DNA from: Niabella sp.
GTDB lineage: Bacteria; Bacteroidota; Bacteroidia; Chitinophagales; Chitinophagaceae
Assembly (NCBI GenBank): GCA_027493055.1
Contig: JAPUDO010000046.1
Span: forward strand, 186,001 to 250,000
DNA: 64,000 nucleotides
Direction of reading: 5' to 3'
Shown: positions 25,833-35,600 of the stretch, piece after piece
Layout: each line of letters begins with the position of its first letter
How positions within the stretch are numbered: the first letter of the stretch is position 1
Program-made: the position numbers and the translations under genes
The notes under the pieces: model-generated
Seen by the model: the letters and a program-made list of their open reading frames with translations, nothing else
Told to the model about the DNA's origin: nothing
Database searches by the model: none

Positions 25833-27185
25833 TTATTTTAAGAGGATAGCCCCATCCGCTTTTTGCACATCTATTTTGCTGCTGAGCAGGCCATACACTG
25901 CATTGAAATAATTGATCTGCGCGGCTCTAAGGTCTGTTTGTGCTGTAATTAACTCCAGGTACGTTTTTATGCCTTCACGGTATTGCAGTTCAATGATACG
26001 GTGCACTTCTGCGGCCAGTTCCATATTTTCCTTTAAGGCATGGTAATTGGCCATGTTAGCACGATACCGCGCCATGGCGGTCCTGTATTCGCTGCCGGCC
26101 TGGTTTATAAAATTAGTCAGCTCAAGCTTTGTCTGGTCCGCCTGTCTTTCTGCAATGACAATATTGTTCTTACGCTTGCCTCCCTGGAAAATGGGGAAGC
26201 CCAATGTTAACGCCGCATAAGAATTCGGGAAGCTCTGATTATAGAGCTTTGCAAAATTATCATTGAGGAAATTCCGTATATAAGCGCCGTTAGCAGAAAC
26301 GGTAGGTATATAGCTCCATTTGTTATAACGAACGTTAGCTTCCTGTAACCGGAGCTGCGCCTGCAATTGCTGGTACTCTACCCTTTTGGTATAGCTGGGA
26401 GGCTGCAAAGTGTCCAGATAAATTTCCTGTTCCAGGCCAGCACTGTCATATTGCAGGGATAATTCTTTTTCCCCGGGGTAATTGATAAGAAATTTTAAGT
26501 TGGCGATCTTGGCATTCAGCGCTTCTTCAATCTCTTTCTTTGATGCTATAGCATTGTTCAGGGCAATAGTAGCCCGCTGGTAGTCGGTTTTGTCAGTGAT
26601 GCCCGCATCGTAACGTGCGCGCGCATCTTTCAGACTGCGTGAAAGCATTATAATATTAGCCTCCGTTATCTTTCTCTGCTGCTCGGTAGCCAGCAAATCA
26701 TAAAAGTTCTTGGAAACGTTGGCGACCAGGTTAATTTTTGCATTCTCGGTTTGCTTGGAAGCTACCAGCTTCACATCCTGCTGTGTACGGCTGGCGAGCA
26801 GGGCATCCCTATTGAAAATATTTTGAGTGGCAGTAAGCTGAAGCGATGAGGTATTGAATACTCCAAAGCGTACCTGGTTACCCCCGATAATGTTTACCGG
26901 CAATTCAAAATTCCGCTGATAATTGTAATTGAAATTAAGCTGCGGGTACCAGTCAGCCAGCCTGTTTTTTATCTGCAGATCAGTAATCTCCTGGCTGATC
27001 TCTGCCTGTTTTACAGCAGGCTGGTTTGCCAGCGCATAATCAATAATGCCCGATAAGGTGGCATTGTGCAATGACGACGTATCTACACTTTGTGAATATG
27101 CCGTAAACGTAAGGAATAAAGCACCCATAAAGCTAACGGCTGTTAGGATTCTTTTACACCTTAATTTCTCTAAAAGAAAAGTCAT
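25833..27185 (-). CDS. TolC-family outer-membrane efflux channel
   Basis: A 450-residue channel protein. I start it at 27185, which gives a signal peptide ending LTFTAYSQ; an upstream in-frame ATG at 27236 would add 17 residues that break the signal. Two outer-membrane efflux domains with long amphipathic helices are seen (LSGIIDYALANQPAVKQAEISQEI; ALTLGFPIFQGGKRKNNIVIAERQADQTKLELTNFINQAG; EGIKTYLELITAQTDLRAAQINYFNAVYGLL). First gene of the tripartite pump operon; an operator-like palindrome sits at 27263-27276, about 78 bp upstream. Confidence 0.93.
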   Translation of the reverse strand: MTFLLEKLRCKRILTAVSFMGALFLTFTAYSQSVDTSSLHNATLSGIIDYALANQPAVKQAEISQEITDLQIKNRLADWYPQLNFNYNYQRNFELPVNIIGGNQVRFGVFNTSSLQLTATQNIFNRDALLASRTQQDVKLVASKQTENAKINLVANVSKNFYDLLATEQQRKITEANIIMLSRSLKDARARYDAGITDKTDYQRATIALNNAIASKKEIEEALNAKIANLKFLINYPGEKELSLQYDSAGLEQEIYLDTLQPPSYTKRVEYQQLQAQLRLQEANVRYNKWSYIPTVSANGAYIRNFLNDNFAKLYNQSFPNSYAALTLGFPIFQGGKRKNNIVIAERQADQTKLELTNFINQAGSEYRTAMARYRANMANYHALKENMELAAEVHRIIELQYREGIKTYLELITAQTDLRAAQINYFNAVYGLLSSKIDVQKADGAILLK

Positions 27186-27262
27186 AAAACAAAATTTACC
27201 CGGTAGATCAGCAACATGGACCCACTTCAAAAGCATTCAAACAAAAACAATAAAGATGTCAG

Positions 27263-27276
27263 TTTGTTTAAACAAA
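27263..27276 (-). promoter_or_regulatory. 14-bp perfect palindrome upstream of the efflux operon
   Basis: TTTGTTTAAACAAA, flanked on both sides by TGTCA (27257-27261 and 27279-27283). On the minus strand its TTTG could serve as the -33 box for the efflux operon, so a bound repressor would block it. No regulator gene of the TetR or MarR type lies nearby. This is the main feature of the 334-bp divergent gap 27186-27519, together with the -7 box at 27408. Confidence 0.4.
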
Positions 27277-27407
27277 TCTGTCAATCATAAGAATTTTTAG
27301 AAATGAGGCATTGTTTTAGATAAGTAATGCAGTTTTGACGATGTTTTTAGATTATTATTGCGCCAATTATTTTACTTTTTAATGATTTCTGATTGAAAAA
27401 AGTAAAA

Positions 27408-27415
27408 TAACTTTG
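27408..27415 (+). promoter_or_regulatory. -7 box TAACTTTG of the histidine kinase gene
   Basis: Exact TAnnTTTG match, 104 bp before the ATG at 27520. A small inverted repeat GAAC-G-GTTC follows at once (27415-27423). Confidence 0.4.
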
Positions 27416-27519
27416 AACGGTTCGTCAAAACATAATATGTGATCCTTTTTAATTCCGGGCGCAGGGATTATCAATCTTTAAACCAATAATATCGGAAGGA
27501 TATTGTTCTACTTGTCAGA

Positions 27520-28908
27520 ATGCGAAATAAACGCTATTTAAAAATATATTCAGCTCTGAGGCGTTGGCTTAACTCTATTATTAATATTAACTCTATTATT
27601 AATATTGGTGTTACCACAGATCTGAATCATGAAGAAAGCAGGCGCGTAAGAGTAATTAACCTGATTGCATTGCTGGGCGCCATATCTTCAACAACTTTTT
27701 TTATTACCAATCTTTATGCAGGCAGGCAGGTGCTGGCTTACCTGAATTTAGCCACCCTGGCTTCTAACTATGGGCTTCTGTATGCCAACTATAAAAAACA
27801 TTATTACTTTGGCCAGTTGCTTATCAGTATTGTGCTGAGCCTGGTATTTGCGTTAAGCAGCCTTTTATATCATAATGGAATGGAGTTTTACCTGCTCATT
27901 GTAACAGCAATGGTGCTCACTGTTATGAAAAAAGGAATGGCCGTAAAAATCATTTCTGTTGTCAACTGCCTCTTATTTATTCTTTTGTTCCGCTATGGAG
28001 ATAATTATACTTTTTTTGAGCCTTTCCCCAAAGAGCAATACTTTACCAATATATTCCTCTGGGTTATTTTTTATGTAATTTTTTTTAGCTACTTCCGTAC
28101 GTTGAATACCAACTACCGGGCTGAAATAGAAAACAGAAACAAACAATTACAATTACAGCAAATTAAGCTGCTGAACCAAACCCAGCAGTTGGAACTCAGC
28201 AATAAGCAACTGGAAATATTAAACAGTACCAAAAAGAAGTTATTTTCTATTGTAGCCCACGATGTGCGTACCCCTATTGCAGGTTTGAAAACATCTTTAG
28301 ATCTGTTTAATCAAAACATTTTATCTAAAGATGATTTTATGCACCTATCCAAAGAGCTTTCTATGCAGTTAAACCAGCTGCACAGCAGCCTTGAGAACCT
28401 GCTTAAATGGAGCAATGGCCAAATGAGCGGTATTGAAATTCAAAAAGAAAAAACAGCCCTGGAGCCGCTCCTGGCAGAGACATTGGATCTTTTACAGTAC
28501 AACCTTTTGAATAAAGATATACAGGTAAATATTACAGGCGATGGTAATGCAATCATTGAGGCTGACCCTAACCATATTAAGCTGGTCATGCGAAACCTTA
28601 TTTCAAACGCGATCAAATTCAGCTTTGCCGGGAGTAAAATTGATGTGGCCATTGAAAAAAACGGAGCATTTATACATTTTTCTGTTACAGACCATGGTGT
28701 TGGCATGAAAGAAGATACAGTTAATGAAATTTTCACCTCTGCTCATATAGCTTCCAGCATGGGTACTTCCAACGAAAAAGGAACCGGTATGGGCCTTAAA
28801 ATAAGTAAAGAATTTGCCGAAAAAAACGGCGGGGATATTGTTGCCAGTTGTACGCCCGGCGAAGGGTGCAAGTTTACGTTAATAATACCATCAGCAACAA
28901 TCAATTAA
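27520..28908 (+). CDS. Orphan membrane sensor histidine kinase
   Basis: A 462-residue kinase. Residues about 45-190 hold some six membrane helices with very short loops, so the signal is probably sensed in or near the membrane. A coiled-coil follows (about 203-238), then the HisKA box SIVAHDVRTPIAG with phospho-acceptor His247, and the ATPase domain with NLISNAIKFS (N box), DHGVGMKED (G1) and GTGMGLKISKEF (G2). No response regulator is encoded next to it. It faces away from the RND efflux operon across a shared 334-bp region, so it could sense membrane stress and affect the pump, but that is inference. Codons 18-29 are an exact tandem duplication (NSIINI twice). Confidence 0.9.
   Translation: MRNKRYLKIYSALRRWLNSIININSIINIGVTTDLNHEESRRVRVINLIALLGAISSTTFFITNLYAGRQVLAYLNLATLASNYGLLYANYKKHYYFGQLLISIVLSLVFALSSLLYHNGMEFYLLIVTAMVLTVMKKGMAVKIISVVNCLLFILLFRYGDNYTFFEPFPKEQYFTNIFLWVIFYVIFFSYFRTLNTNYRAEIENRNKQLQLQQIKLLNQTQQLELSNKQLEILNSTKKKLFSIVAHDVRTPIAGLKTSLDLFNQNILSKDDFMHLSKELSMQLNQLHSSLENLLKWSNGQMSGIEIQKEKTALEPLLAETLDLLQYNLLNKDIQVNITGDGNAIIEADPNHIKLVMRNLISNAIKFSFAGSKIDVAIEKNGAFIHFSVTDHGVGMKEDTVNEIFTSAHIASSMGTSNEKGTGMGLKISKEFAEKNGGDIVASCTPGEGCKFTLIIPSATIN
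27571..27606 (+). repeat. Exact 18-bp tandem duplication inside the kinase gene
   Basis: The unit AACTCTATTATTAATATT occurs twice in direct succession (27571-27588 and 27589-27606), in frame, coding NSIINI-NSIINI in the cytoplasmic N-terminus. A length polymorphism by slippage is possible and would keep the frame. Confidence 0.85.
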
Positions 28909-28963
28909 ACAAGGGTGTATACAGGTTCTCTTTTTTTGCGTATGTGACCAGTGAAAATACAAA

Positions 28964-28987
28964 GTGCGAAGCGAGGACGCTTCGCAC
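28964..28987. terminator. GC-rich hairpin between convergent kinase and thrS genes
   Basis: GTGCGAAGCG (28964-28973) pairs perfectly with CGCTTCGCAC (28978-28987), loop AGGA. No U tract directly follows on the plus strand, so it may act as a transcript-end stabiliser or as half of a two-hairpin boundary with 29001-29033. Confidence 0.5.
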
Positions 28988-28993
28988 AGCGCG

Positions 28994-29033
28994 AAAAAAA
29001 ACAGGCCCGGAACCTTATTCATTCCGGGCCTGT
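28994..29033 (-). terminator. Intrinsic terminator of thrS
   Basis: ACAGGCCCGGAA (29001-29012) and TTCCGGGCCTGT (29022-29033) form a perfect 12-bp stem. On the minus strand it is followed by T7-8 (28994-29001 complement). Confidence 0.92.
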
Positions 29034-29054
29034 GAGTTCCTTATAACCAAGTTA

Positions 29055-31001
29055 CTAATTGCTGACAGTATCTGCCTTCTCTTCTATTTCCCTTAAGATC
29101 TCCTGCATAAATTCATCCACTCCTTTTACCCCGGCATCGCCTTTACCCTGCCGCCTTACAGAAACCTGGCTTTCGGTCATTTCTTTTTCTCCAACAACCA
29201 GCATATAAGGTACTTTATACAGTTCGGTATCACGTATTTTCTTGCCTATCTTTTCATTCCTGTCATCCACTTCCACACGTATGCCGGCACGCTTTAATTT
29301 TTTCTCCACCTCTTTTGCATAAGGAAGGTATTTATCGCTGATAGGTAATACTTTCACCTGTACCGGCGCCAGCCATACCGGGAACTTGCCTGCATAATGC
29401 TCTAACAGGAAGCCGATAAAACGTTCGTGAGTACCTAATGGCGCGCGGTGAATGATCAATGGGATCTCAGGCTCATTATTCTGGTTGGTAAAGCTCAGCT
29501 TAAAGCTGCGGGGCTGGGCAAAATCTACCTGGTTGGTAGCTAATGTAAATTCCCGGCCGATAGCGCTCCATATCTGCACATCTATTTTAGGCCCGTAAAA
29601 AGCACCCTCACCCTTTACTTCCACGAAAGGAGCACCTGTTTCTATTAAAACGCTACGCACCAGATCTTCTGTTTCTTTCCACAGCTCGGGCTCGTTCACA
29701 TATTTCTGCCCTAATTTTTCAGGATCATGCAAAGAGAGCCGCATTACATACTTCTCTATTCCGAATATTTTGAAATATTTTAAGTACATGTCATTCACAG
29801 CCTTAAACTCCTGTGCAAACTGCTCTTTGGTGCAGTAAATATGCGCGTCATTCATGTGCAGGCAGCGTACCCGCATCAGCCCGAACAACTCACCGCTTTG
29901 CTCATAACGGTAGCAGGTCCCATACTCGGCTATCCTGTATGGCATGTCCCTATAGCTTTTAGGTTCTGCATCAAAGATCTTATGATGGTGCGGGCAGTTC
30001 ATTGATTTGAGGTAATACTTTTCCCCTTCCAGCTCCATTGGCGGGTACATACTATCAGCATAATAAGGCAGGTGACCGCTGGTAAGGTACATACTTTCCT
30101 TGGCTATATGCGGTGTAACCACACGCTTATAGCCTGCGGCGTCTTCCGTTTCCTTTGCCAGCTTTTCAAGCTGTTCTATGATAACAGTGCCATTAGGCAT
30201 CCACATAATAAGGCCCTGTCCTACATCATCGTCCATAGTATAGATACCCAGTTCTTTGCCCAACTTCCGGTGATCGCGTTTTTTAGCTTCTTCCAGCATA
30301 GCCAGGTGCTCATCCAGTTCCTTTTGCGAGGGAAAGGTGATACCATAAACACGGGTAAGCATTTTGTTCTTTTCGTCGCCCTTCCAGTATGCGCCGGCTA
30401 TATTGGTAAGCTTTATAGCTTTAATAATGCCTGTGCCGGGAATATGCGGCCCGCGGCAGAGATCGGTAAAATTGCCCTGGGTGTAAAAGGTAATTTCGCC
30501 ATCGTTCAGGTTACTTAGCAGGTCCAGCTTATACTCATCGCCTTTCTCTGTAAAGTGGGCAATGGCTTCGGCTTTAGGCACTTCCCTCCTGACATACGTA
30601 TTGTTGGCTTTAGCCAGCTCATTCATTTTCTTTTCCAGCGCCGTTAAATCATCTTCCGATAATTTCCTGTCGCCCAGATCCATATCATAATAGAACCCGC
30701 CGGAGTCCAGTGCAGGGCCCACCCAGAACTTCACGCCGGGAAAAGCGGCTTCTACGGCCTCTGCCATCAGGTGCGCTGATGAGTGCCAGAACGTTTTCTT
30801 GCCGTCCGTATCGTTCCATGTCAGTAAAAAAAGTTCCGCATCATTATAGATAGGGCGCGTAGCATCCCACACTTCGCCGTTTACTTTGGCTGCAATAACC
30901 TTGCGTGCCAAACCTTCGGATATAGATTTTGCTATATCTAGTGCAGTAACGCCTGCTTCAAACTCCTTCTTAGCTCCATCGGGGAGAGTAATAGTAATCA
31001 T
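29055..31001 (-). CDS. thrS: Threonyl-tRNA synthetase
   Basis: A 648-residue class II synthetase that charges tRNA-Thr and edits mischarged serine. The start at 31001 (MITITLPDGAKKEFEAG) opens the TGS domain; an ATG 27 bp further up adds residues that other family members lack. The editing domain carries FWHSSAHLMAEAV (HxxxH) and TDLCRGPHIPGTG. The catalytic core has MNCPHHHKIF and RMRCLHMNDAHIYC-type motif 2, with the anticodon-binding domain at the end (APVQVKVLPISDKYLPYAKEV). infC, its usual neighbour, is found 8 kb downstream on the same strand, separated by the kinase and efflux genes. Confidence 0.96.
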   Translation of the reverse strand: MITITLPDGAKKEFEAGVTALDIAKSISEGLARKVIAAKVNGEVWDATRPIYNDAELFLLTWNDTDGKKTFWHSSAHLMAEAVEAAFPGVKFWVGPALDSGGFYYDMDLGDRKLSEDDLTALEKKMNELAKANNTYVRREVPKAEAIAHFTEKGDEYKLDLLSNLNDGEITFYTQGNFTDLCRGPHIPGTGIIKAIKLTNIAGAYWKGDEKNKMLTRVYGITFPSQKELDEHLAMLEEAKKRDHRKLGKELGIYTMDDDVGQGLIMWMPNGTVIIEQLEKLAKETEDAAGYKRVVTPHIAKESMYLTSGHLPYYADSMYPPMELEGEKYYLKSMNCPHHHKIFDAEPKSYRDMPYRIAEYGTCYRYEQSGELFGLMRVRCLHMNDAHIYCTKEQFAQEFKAVNDMYLKYFKIFGIEKYVMRLSLHDPEKLGQKYVNEPELWKETEDLVRSVLIETGAPFVEVKGEGAFYGPKIDVQIWSAIGREFTLATNQVDFAQPRSFKLSFTNQNNEPEIPLIIHRAPLGTHERFIGFLLEHYAGKFPVWLAPVQVKVLPISDKYLPYAKEVEKKLKRAGIRVEVDDRNEKIGKKIRDTELYKVPYMLVVGEKEMTESQVSVRRQGKGDAGVKGVDEFMQEILREIEEKADTVSN

Positions 31002-31123
31002 ACCAGGTAATTCATTTAAAGGTTGCAAAATTAACGAAGTGGAAGGAGAATGACCTTAAGTAAAAAAATATTTAGCAGTTGTTGCATTTCAGTTATATTC
31101 ATCGTTTTAGAAAAAAAAACTAT

Positions 31124-31738
31124 ATGAGAAAATTCTTACTGCTTGCCCCCCTGTTTTTTTTGATCAAAGTAAATGCCCAGGTATCCAAAGGCTGGTATGC
31201 CGAAGTTCAGGCCATGGGTGGACATAGCTGGTATAGCAACAGCCGTGAAGTGCGCTTTCATCCCTTGTACAAAGGAGGCCTTAATCTTATAAAAATATGG
31301 GACGGCCCCGTAGGGTTTGGAGCAGGTGCTGCCTTTAGCAGAGAAGGGATGACGAACGACCGTGTTTCACACACTGTTGAAAATCTCTATTATATAAGAG
31401 TTCCGATTTTTGCCAGATTTCTTGTAAACAGAACAAAGAGAACCATACTATTTGCCGATACAGGGACCGAATGGGGATTTTATCTTGGCGGCAAAAATAA
31501 AAGCTATCATAAAGGGAAAGTTTCTTCTACTTATACCCCCGGCGTTAATAATGAGCAAGAGATGGGTTTATTTGGCAACCTCGGGTTAATGCACTCATTG
31601 AATGGGAATCTCAGCATTTCAGGGTTTGCAGGCTATTTTCATAGCTTTTCCCAGTTGCACGCTATGTTGGGCGGTTCAAGCCCCATGATCGCTAACCGGA
31701 ATGTTCGCATTGGTATTGGTCTGGCTAAGAAGCTATAA
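31124..31738 (+). CDS. Small outer-membrane beta-barrel protein (first of a pair)
   Basis: A 204-residue protein with a signal peptide ending IKVNAQ (18); the frame is open upstream to a TTG at 31079 but the ATG at 31124 fits the signal. Alternating hydrophobic strands such as GWYAEVQAMGGHSW, GFGAGAAFSREGM, YYIRVPIFARFLVN and GLMHSLNGNLSISGFAGYFH and a final VRIGIGLAKKL suit an eight-stranded barrel of the OmpA-like or porin-like class. The next gene is a homologue 74 bp on. Function not known. Confidence 0.75.
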   Translation: MRKFLLLAPLFFLIKVNAQVSKGWYAEVQAMGGHSWYSNSREVRFHPLYKGGLNLIKIWDGPVGFGAGAAFSREGMTNDRVSHTVENLYYIRVPIFARFLVNRTKRTILFADTGTEWGFYLGGKNKSYHKGKVSSTYTPGVNNEQEMGLFGNLGLMHSLNGNLSISGFAGYFHSFSQLHAMLGGSSPMIANRNVRIGIGLAKKL

Positions 31739-31812
31739 CCATTTTGCCTGTCATTGATAAAAGGTTTGGCATGATTTTGTCGATAACTATACAAAATCTT
31801 AAACCTTTTATT

Positions 31813-32511
31813 ATGAAAAGAATATTGTGCACATCAGGATTTTTACTATTTACAGCTATTTCGGGCTTTGCCCAGCAAAAAGGATTTGCAGTCAGCGATA
31901 AAGTAATGATTGGCCATAGCTGGACGGTAGGTAACCGCAGCAGCGATGATTTGAAATATGCCTTCCATCCTACAGTTCAGTTTGGACGTACCGCCATTTA
32001 CAATTTCAGCGATAATGTGGGTATAGGCCTGGGCACTTTTTTTAGCACCGAAGGAGGTACTTTTAAAATTCAGAATAATACGGCAGCCCGTAAAGCAGAG
32101 CAGCGTATGAACTATATACGCATCCCCCTGGGCGCTATGTTTACCTTTGGAGATCCTGCCAACAAAGTAAGGCCCCGCCTTGGAGTGGGCGGATCTGTTG
32201 GCTTTTTAGTTGGCGGTAAAACCTATGTTATCAGCAAAGACGATGTTTTTGCAGGAGCAAAGACCATCAAAACTATGAGCACCAAAGTAGATGCCGGAGC
32301 TACGGGATCATTAGGTTTAAGTGTAAGAGTGGCTGATGGCTTTTTAATTAACCATGATATCAATTATTATCACGGCTTAGTGGAAAATAAGTACGAAAGC
32401 AACTTACCTTCTTTCACGCATCGCAGCATAGGGTTAAGCATGGGCTTTACTCTTACGGGTGATGCTATGAAAAACTGGAAAGGCAAGATGAAAGGCCGTC
32501 ATTATAAATAA
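31813..32511 (+). CDS. Small outer-membrane beta-barrel protein (second of a pair)
   Basis: A 232-residue paralogue of the upstream gene: shared blocks are MIGHSWTVGNRSSDD, VGIGLGTFFSTEGGTF and MNYIRIPLGAMFTFG. The signal peptide ends ISGFAQ (about 19). The start at 31813 is chosen over an ATG at 31744 because of the signal. It ends in a basic tail (KNWKGKMKGRHYK) beyond the last strand, which is unusual for a barrel. A strong terminator follows at 32551. Confidence 0.76.
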   Translation: MKRILCTSGFLLFTAISGFAQQKGFAVSDKVMIGHSWTVGNRSSDDLKYAFHPTVQFGRTAIYNFSDNVGIGLGTFFSTEGGTFKIQNNTAARKAEQRMNYIRIPLGAMFTFGDPANKVRPRLGVGGSVGFLVGGKTYVISKDDVFAGAKTIKTMSTKVDAGATGSLGLSVRVADGFLINHDINYYHGLVENKYESNLPSFTHRSIGLSMGFTLTGDAMKNWKGKMKGRHYK

Positions 32512-32550
32512 TTTGGAATAACCAGGAAATAACTTATCCATGAAAACTCA

Positions 32551-32579
32551 AAAGCCGCCTCGTACAACGGGCGGCTTTT
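32551..32579 (+). terminator. Intrinsic terminator after the barrel pair
   Basis: AAAGCCGCC (32551-32559) pairs with GGCGGCTTT (32570-32578), then TTTATT. The smc gene ends on the other strand 61 bp further on. Confidence 0.88.
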
Positions 32580-32639
32580 ATTACATATTATATAGAGCAA
32601 GGGGTCAACAAGTTCACCCTGACAGTTAGTTGCTGCTAC

Positions 32640-35600
32640 TTATCCTGCGGCAGCAAGGCTCCTGAAGTCAACGCTTACCAGCTTGCTTACGCCGGGCTCC
32701 TGCATAGTTACACCATAAATAACATCCACCGTGCTCATGGTGGTTTTATTGTGCGTAACAATAATGAACTGGGAGTTATCACTAAACTCGCGGATCATAT
32801 TGGTGAACTTGCCCACATTGGCATCATCCAGCGGCGCATCAACCTCATCCAGGATACAGAATGGCGCCGGTTTGATAAGATATATAGCGAACAGCAAAGC
32901 AGTTGCTGTCAGCGTTCTTTCTCCACCACTCAGCTGTGTTAAAGAAGTAGGCCTTTTACCTTTGGGCCTTGCCATTACATCAATACCTGTTTCGGCCAGG
33001 TTTTCAGGATTTTCCAGCACCAGGTCGCACTGGTCATCTTCCGTAAACAAAGATTTAAATACTTTCCTGAAGTTTTCCCGCACCTGGTTAAAAGTATCCA
33101 GGAATTTCTGGTTGGCAGTAGATTCTACCTCCTCAATTGTTTTTAATAAGCTTTCCTTGGCATTCACCAGGTCGTTCTTTTGCTCTACAATAAATTCATA
33201 CCGCTTTTTCATTTCTGTGAATGCCTCAATAGCAGTTGGGTTCACCTCTCCCAGGTTTTCCAAACGTTTTTTCAAGCGATCTGCTTTTTCCTGCAATTCT
33301 TCGGTAGTGGTTTCAGAAGTGCGTTCTTCATCCAGTATATCTTCGAGCTGAATTTTGAACTCTACATTCAGACGTTCTTTGGTACCGGCCAGCTGCAGCT
33401 TTAACTCATTCAGCTTGTCTTTTATGGCAGCCAGTAAATGCTCTGCCTGCTCTTTTTCTTTCGCTTTATGGCGCAGTTCACTCTCTTTCTCGCTCAATTG
33501 GTTGCGCTGGTTGTAATAAGCCTGATCCGCTTCATCCAGCACTTTTTTATCTTCCTCACGCGCGTGCATTAATTGTAGCAATTCGTCTTCCACGGCAACC
33601 AGCGCCGCTTCATTTTGTGCAATATCTTCATTAGTGCCGGCCAGCTGCTGTGTGCTTTGTTCCACCTGTTTTTGCAATGCTTCCAGCTGGTTGTTTTTAA
33701 AAGCCAGTTCCTGCTTTAAAGCATTCACCTTGCTCTGCTGGCGGGTTACATTCAGGTTAAACTCATTAAAGTAACCTAACGATTCTTCATGAGCACCCTG
33801 CGCTGCTTTGAAAGCTTCTTCAGCTTCAGCCAACCGGTTGGCATTAAGTTGCAGCACTTCATTAAACTCCTGCAACTCCCTGCGCACTCCTTCTACAGCA
33901 GACTGGGTTTGCTGCAACTGCTCATTCAGATCTTCCAGCCTGTTACGGGCAGTGCTTTGCTGCCCCTGTACATTTTCCAGTTTATTCTGCAAAGAGAACA
34001 CCTGGTTGGAAAGCTCCTGTATGGCTTTCTCCGTTTCTTTTATCGCATTTTCCCTTAAATCTTCATTGAAGGCAATTACTTCGTTATGCCTTGACTGTAT
34101 CTGTGCCCGCAGGTTCTGCACTACAGCATCCTGTGCCGCAATATCTTCCTGCAGCTTCTCTAAATTCTTAGCCCGTCCGATTTTTTTACCTTCAATCAAA
34201 CCAACACTTCCGCCGGTAAGCGTATGCTTTCCTTTTACATAGCGACCGGTCTTTTCAATAACAGTAAAACCATTGGAATTATTCAGCGCCTCCTCTCCTT
34301 CTGCAATAAAAACATTGCCCAGCAGATGTTTGGCAAGGTTACTGTATTTTTCATCCACTTCCACTACACTTAAAGCGGGCGTTGCATTTTCTAAAGTATG
34401 ATCCGATGAAGCACCAACCGCTTCACCGATCTTATCCAACAGGAAGAAATTAGCTTTCCCTTTTTTATTATTATCTAACAGATGTACTGCCTCTAATCCC
34501 TGCTGCAGGCTGTTTACCACGTAATAGTTCAGGTAGGGCTCCAGCACATTTTCCAATGCCGTGCGGTACTCTTCTTTTACATAAATAATATCCGACAGGA
34601 TAGGCGCATTGTAGTTCCAGTCTTTGTTTTTGTGCAGAAACTTAACACTGTCAGGGTAGCCCTCCATAGAATCGATCATGCTTTTCAGCAGGTCATGCTC
34701 GTTCTTTTTAGCATCCAGCTTGCGACTTTCCTCCGCCATTTCGTTGCGCAAACCATCTAATATCTGCTGCGTATGTAAGATCTGTTCCTTTGTATGCTCG
34801 TTGTGTGCCTGCAACTGCTCTAAAGATTGCTTTTGCTCTTCCAGCAATTGTTCTTTCTGTATCCTTTCTGCATCCAGCGTTTCAAAAGTTGCAGCGCGTT
34901 GCTCTGATTCCTGCTCTATCTGCTGAATAGCACGCTGCAGGTTTTGAATAGAAGTATCGGCCACGGCCACTTTCTTCTCTGCTTCAAACTGGGTGCGCTG
35001 CACCTGCTGGTTTTCGAGGCGCATTTCATCCAGCGCATTACGCCTGGAATCTAAAATACCACGCTTTTCATCTGCTTCGGCCTTCAGACTATCCAATTGT
35101 TCAGTGAGGCCTTCGTAAGCCTTTTCTTCTTCTGCTACCTGCTGCCCGGTGAATGCAATACTTTCCTCGATACCTTTTAACTGTTCCCCTGATTTATCCA
35201 AAAACTCCTGTAATCCGCCCTCTTTTTCTTTCAGGTACTGCAAACGCTGCACTGCAAGATTTTTATCGCCTTCTTTGGTACGCACTTTTTGCTGCAGCTC
35301 ATTAAAAGCATGCTGCATGCTTTGCAATGAACGTTCTTTTTCGATAAACCCTGTTTTTTCCTGTTCCAGGGCGGCTTCTTCCGCAGCTACTTCAGCTTCC
35401 AGCTTCAGCACTTTATCGGTTTCGGCTTCCTGCTGCTCTGTAAGGTCTTTATAAGTAAGATTGAACCCTTCAAGCGCAGCTTTGGCTAACTCTATGCTTA
35501 TTTCGCGGTAATCTTTCTTTATTTCATGATATTTTTCGGCCTTTTTTGCCTGGCTTTCCAGCGCTTTTAGCTGGTTATTAATTTCAAACAGCAGGTCTTC

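Noticed and set aside
32731-33351. 206-codon Ser-rich plus-strand ORF inside smc
   Set aside because: Antisense of a coiled-coil gene; the Ser/Phe-rich product is the usual mirror of Glu/Lys-rich codons.
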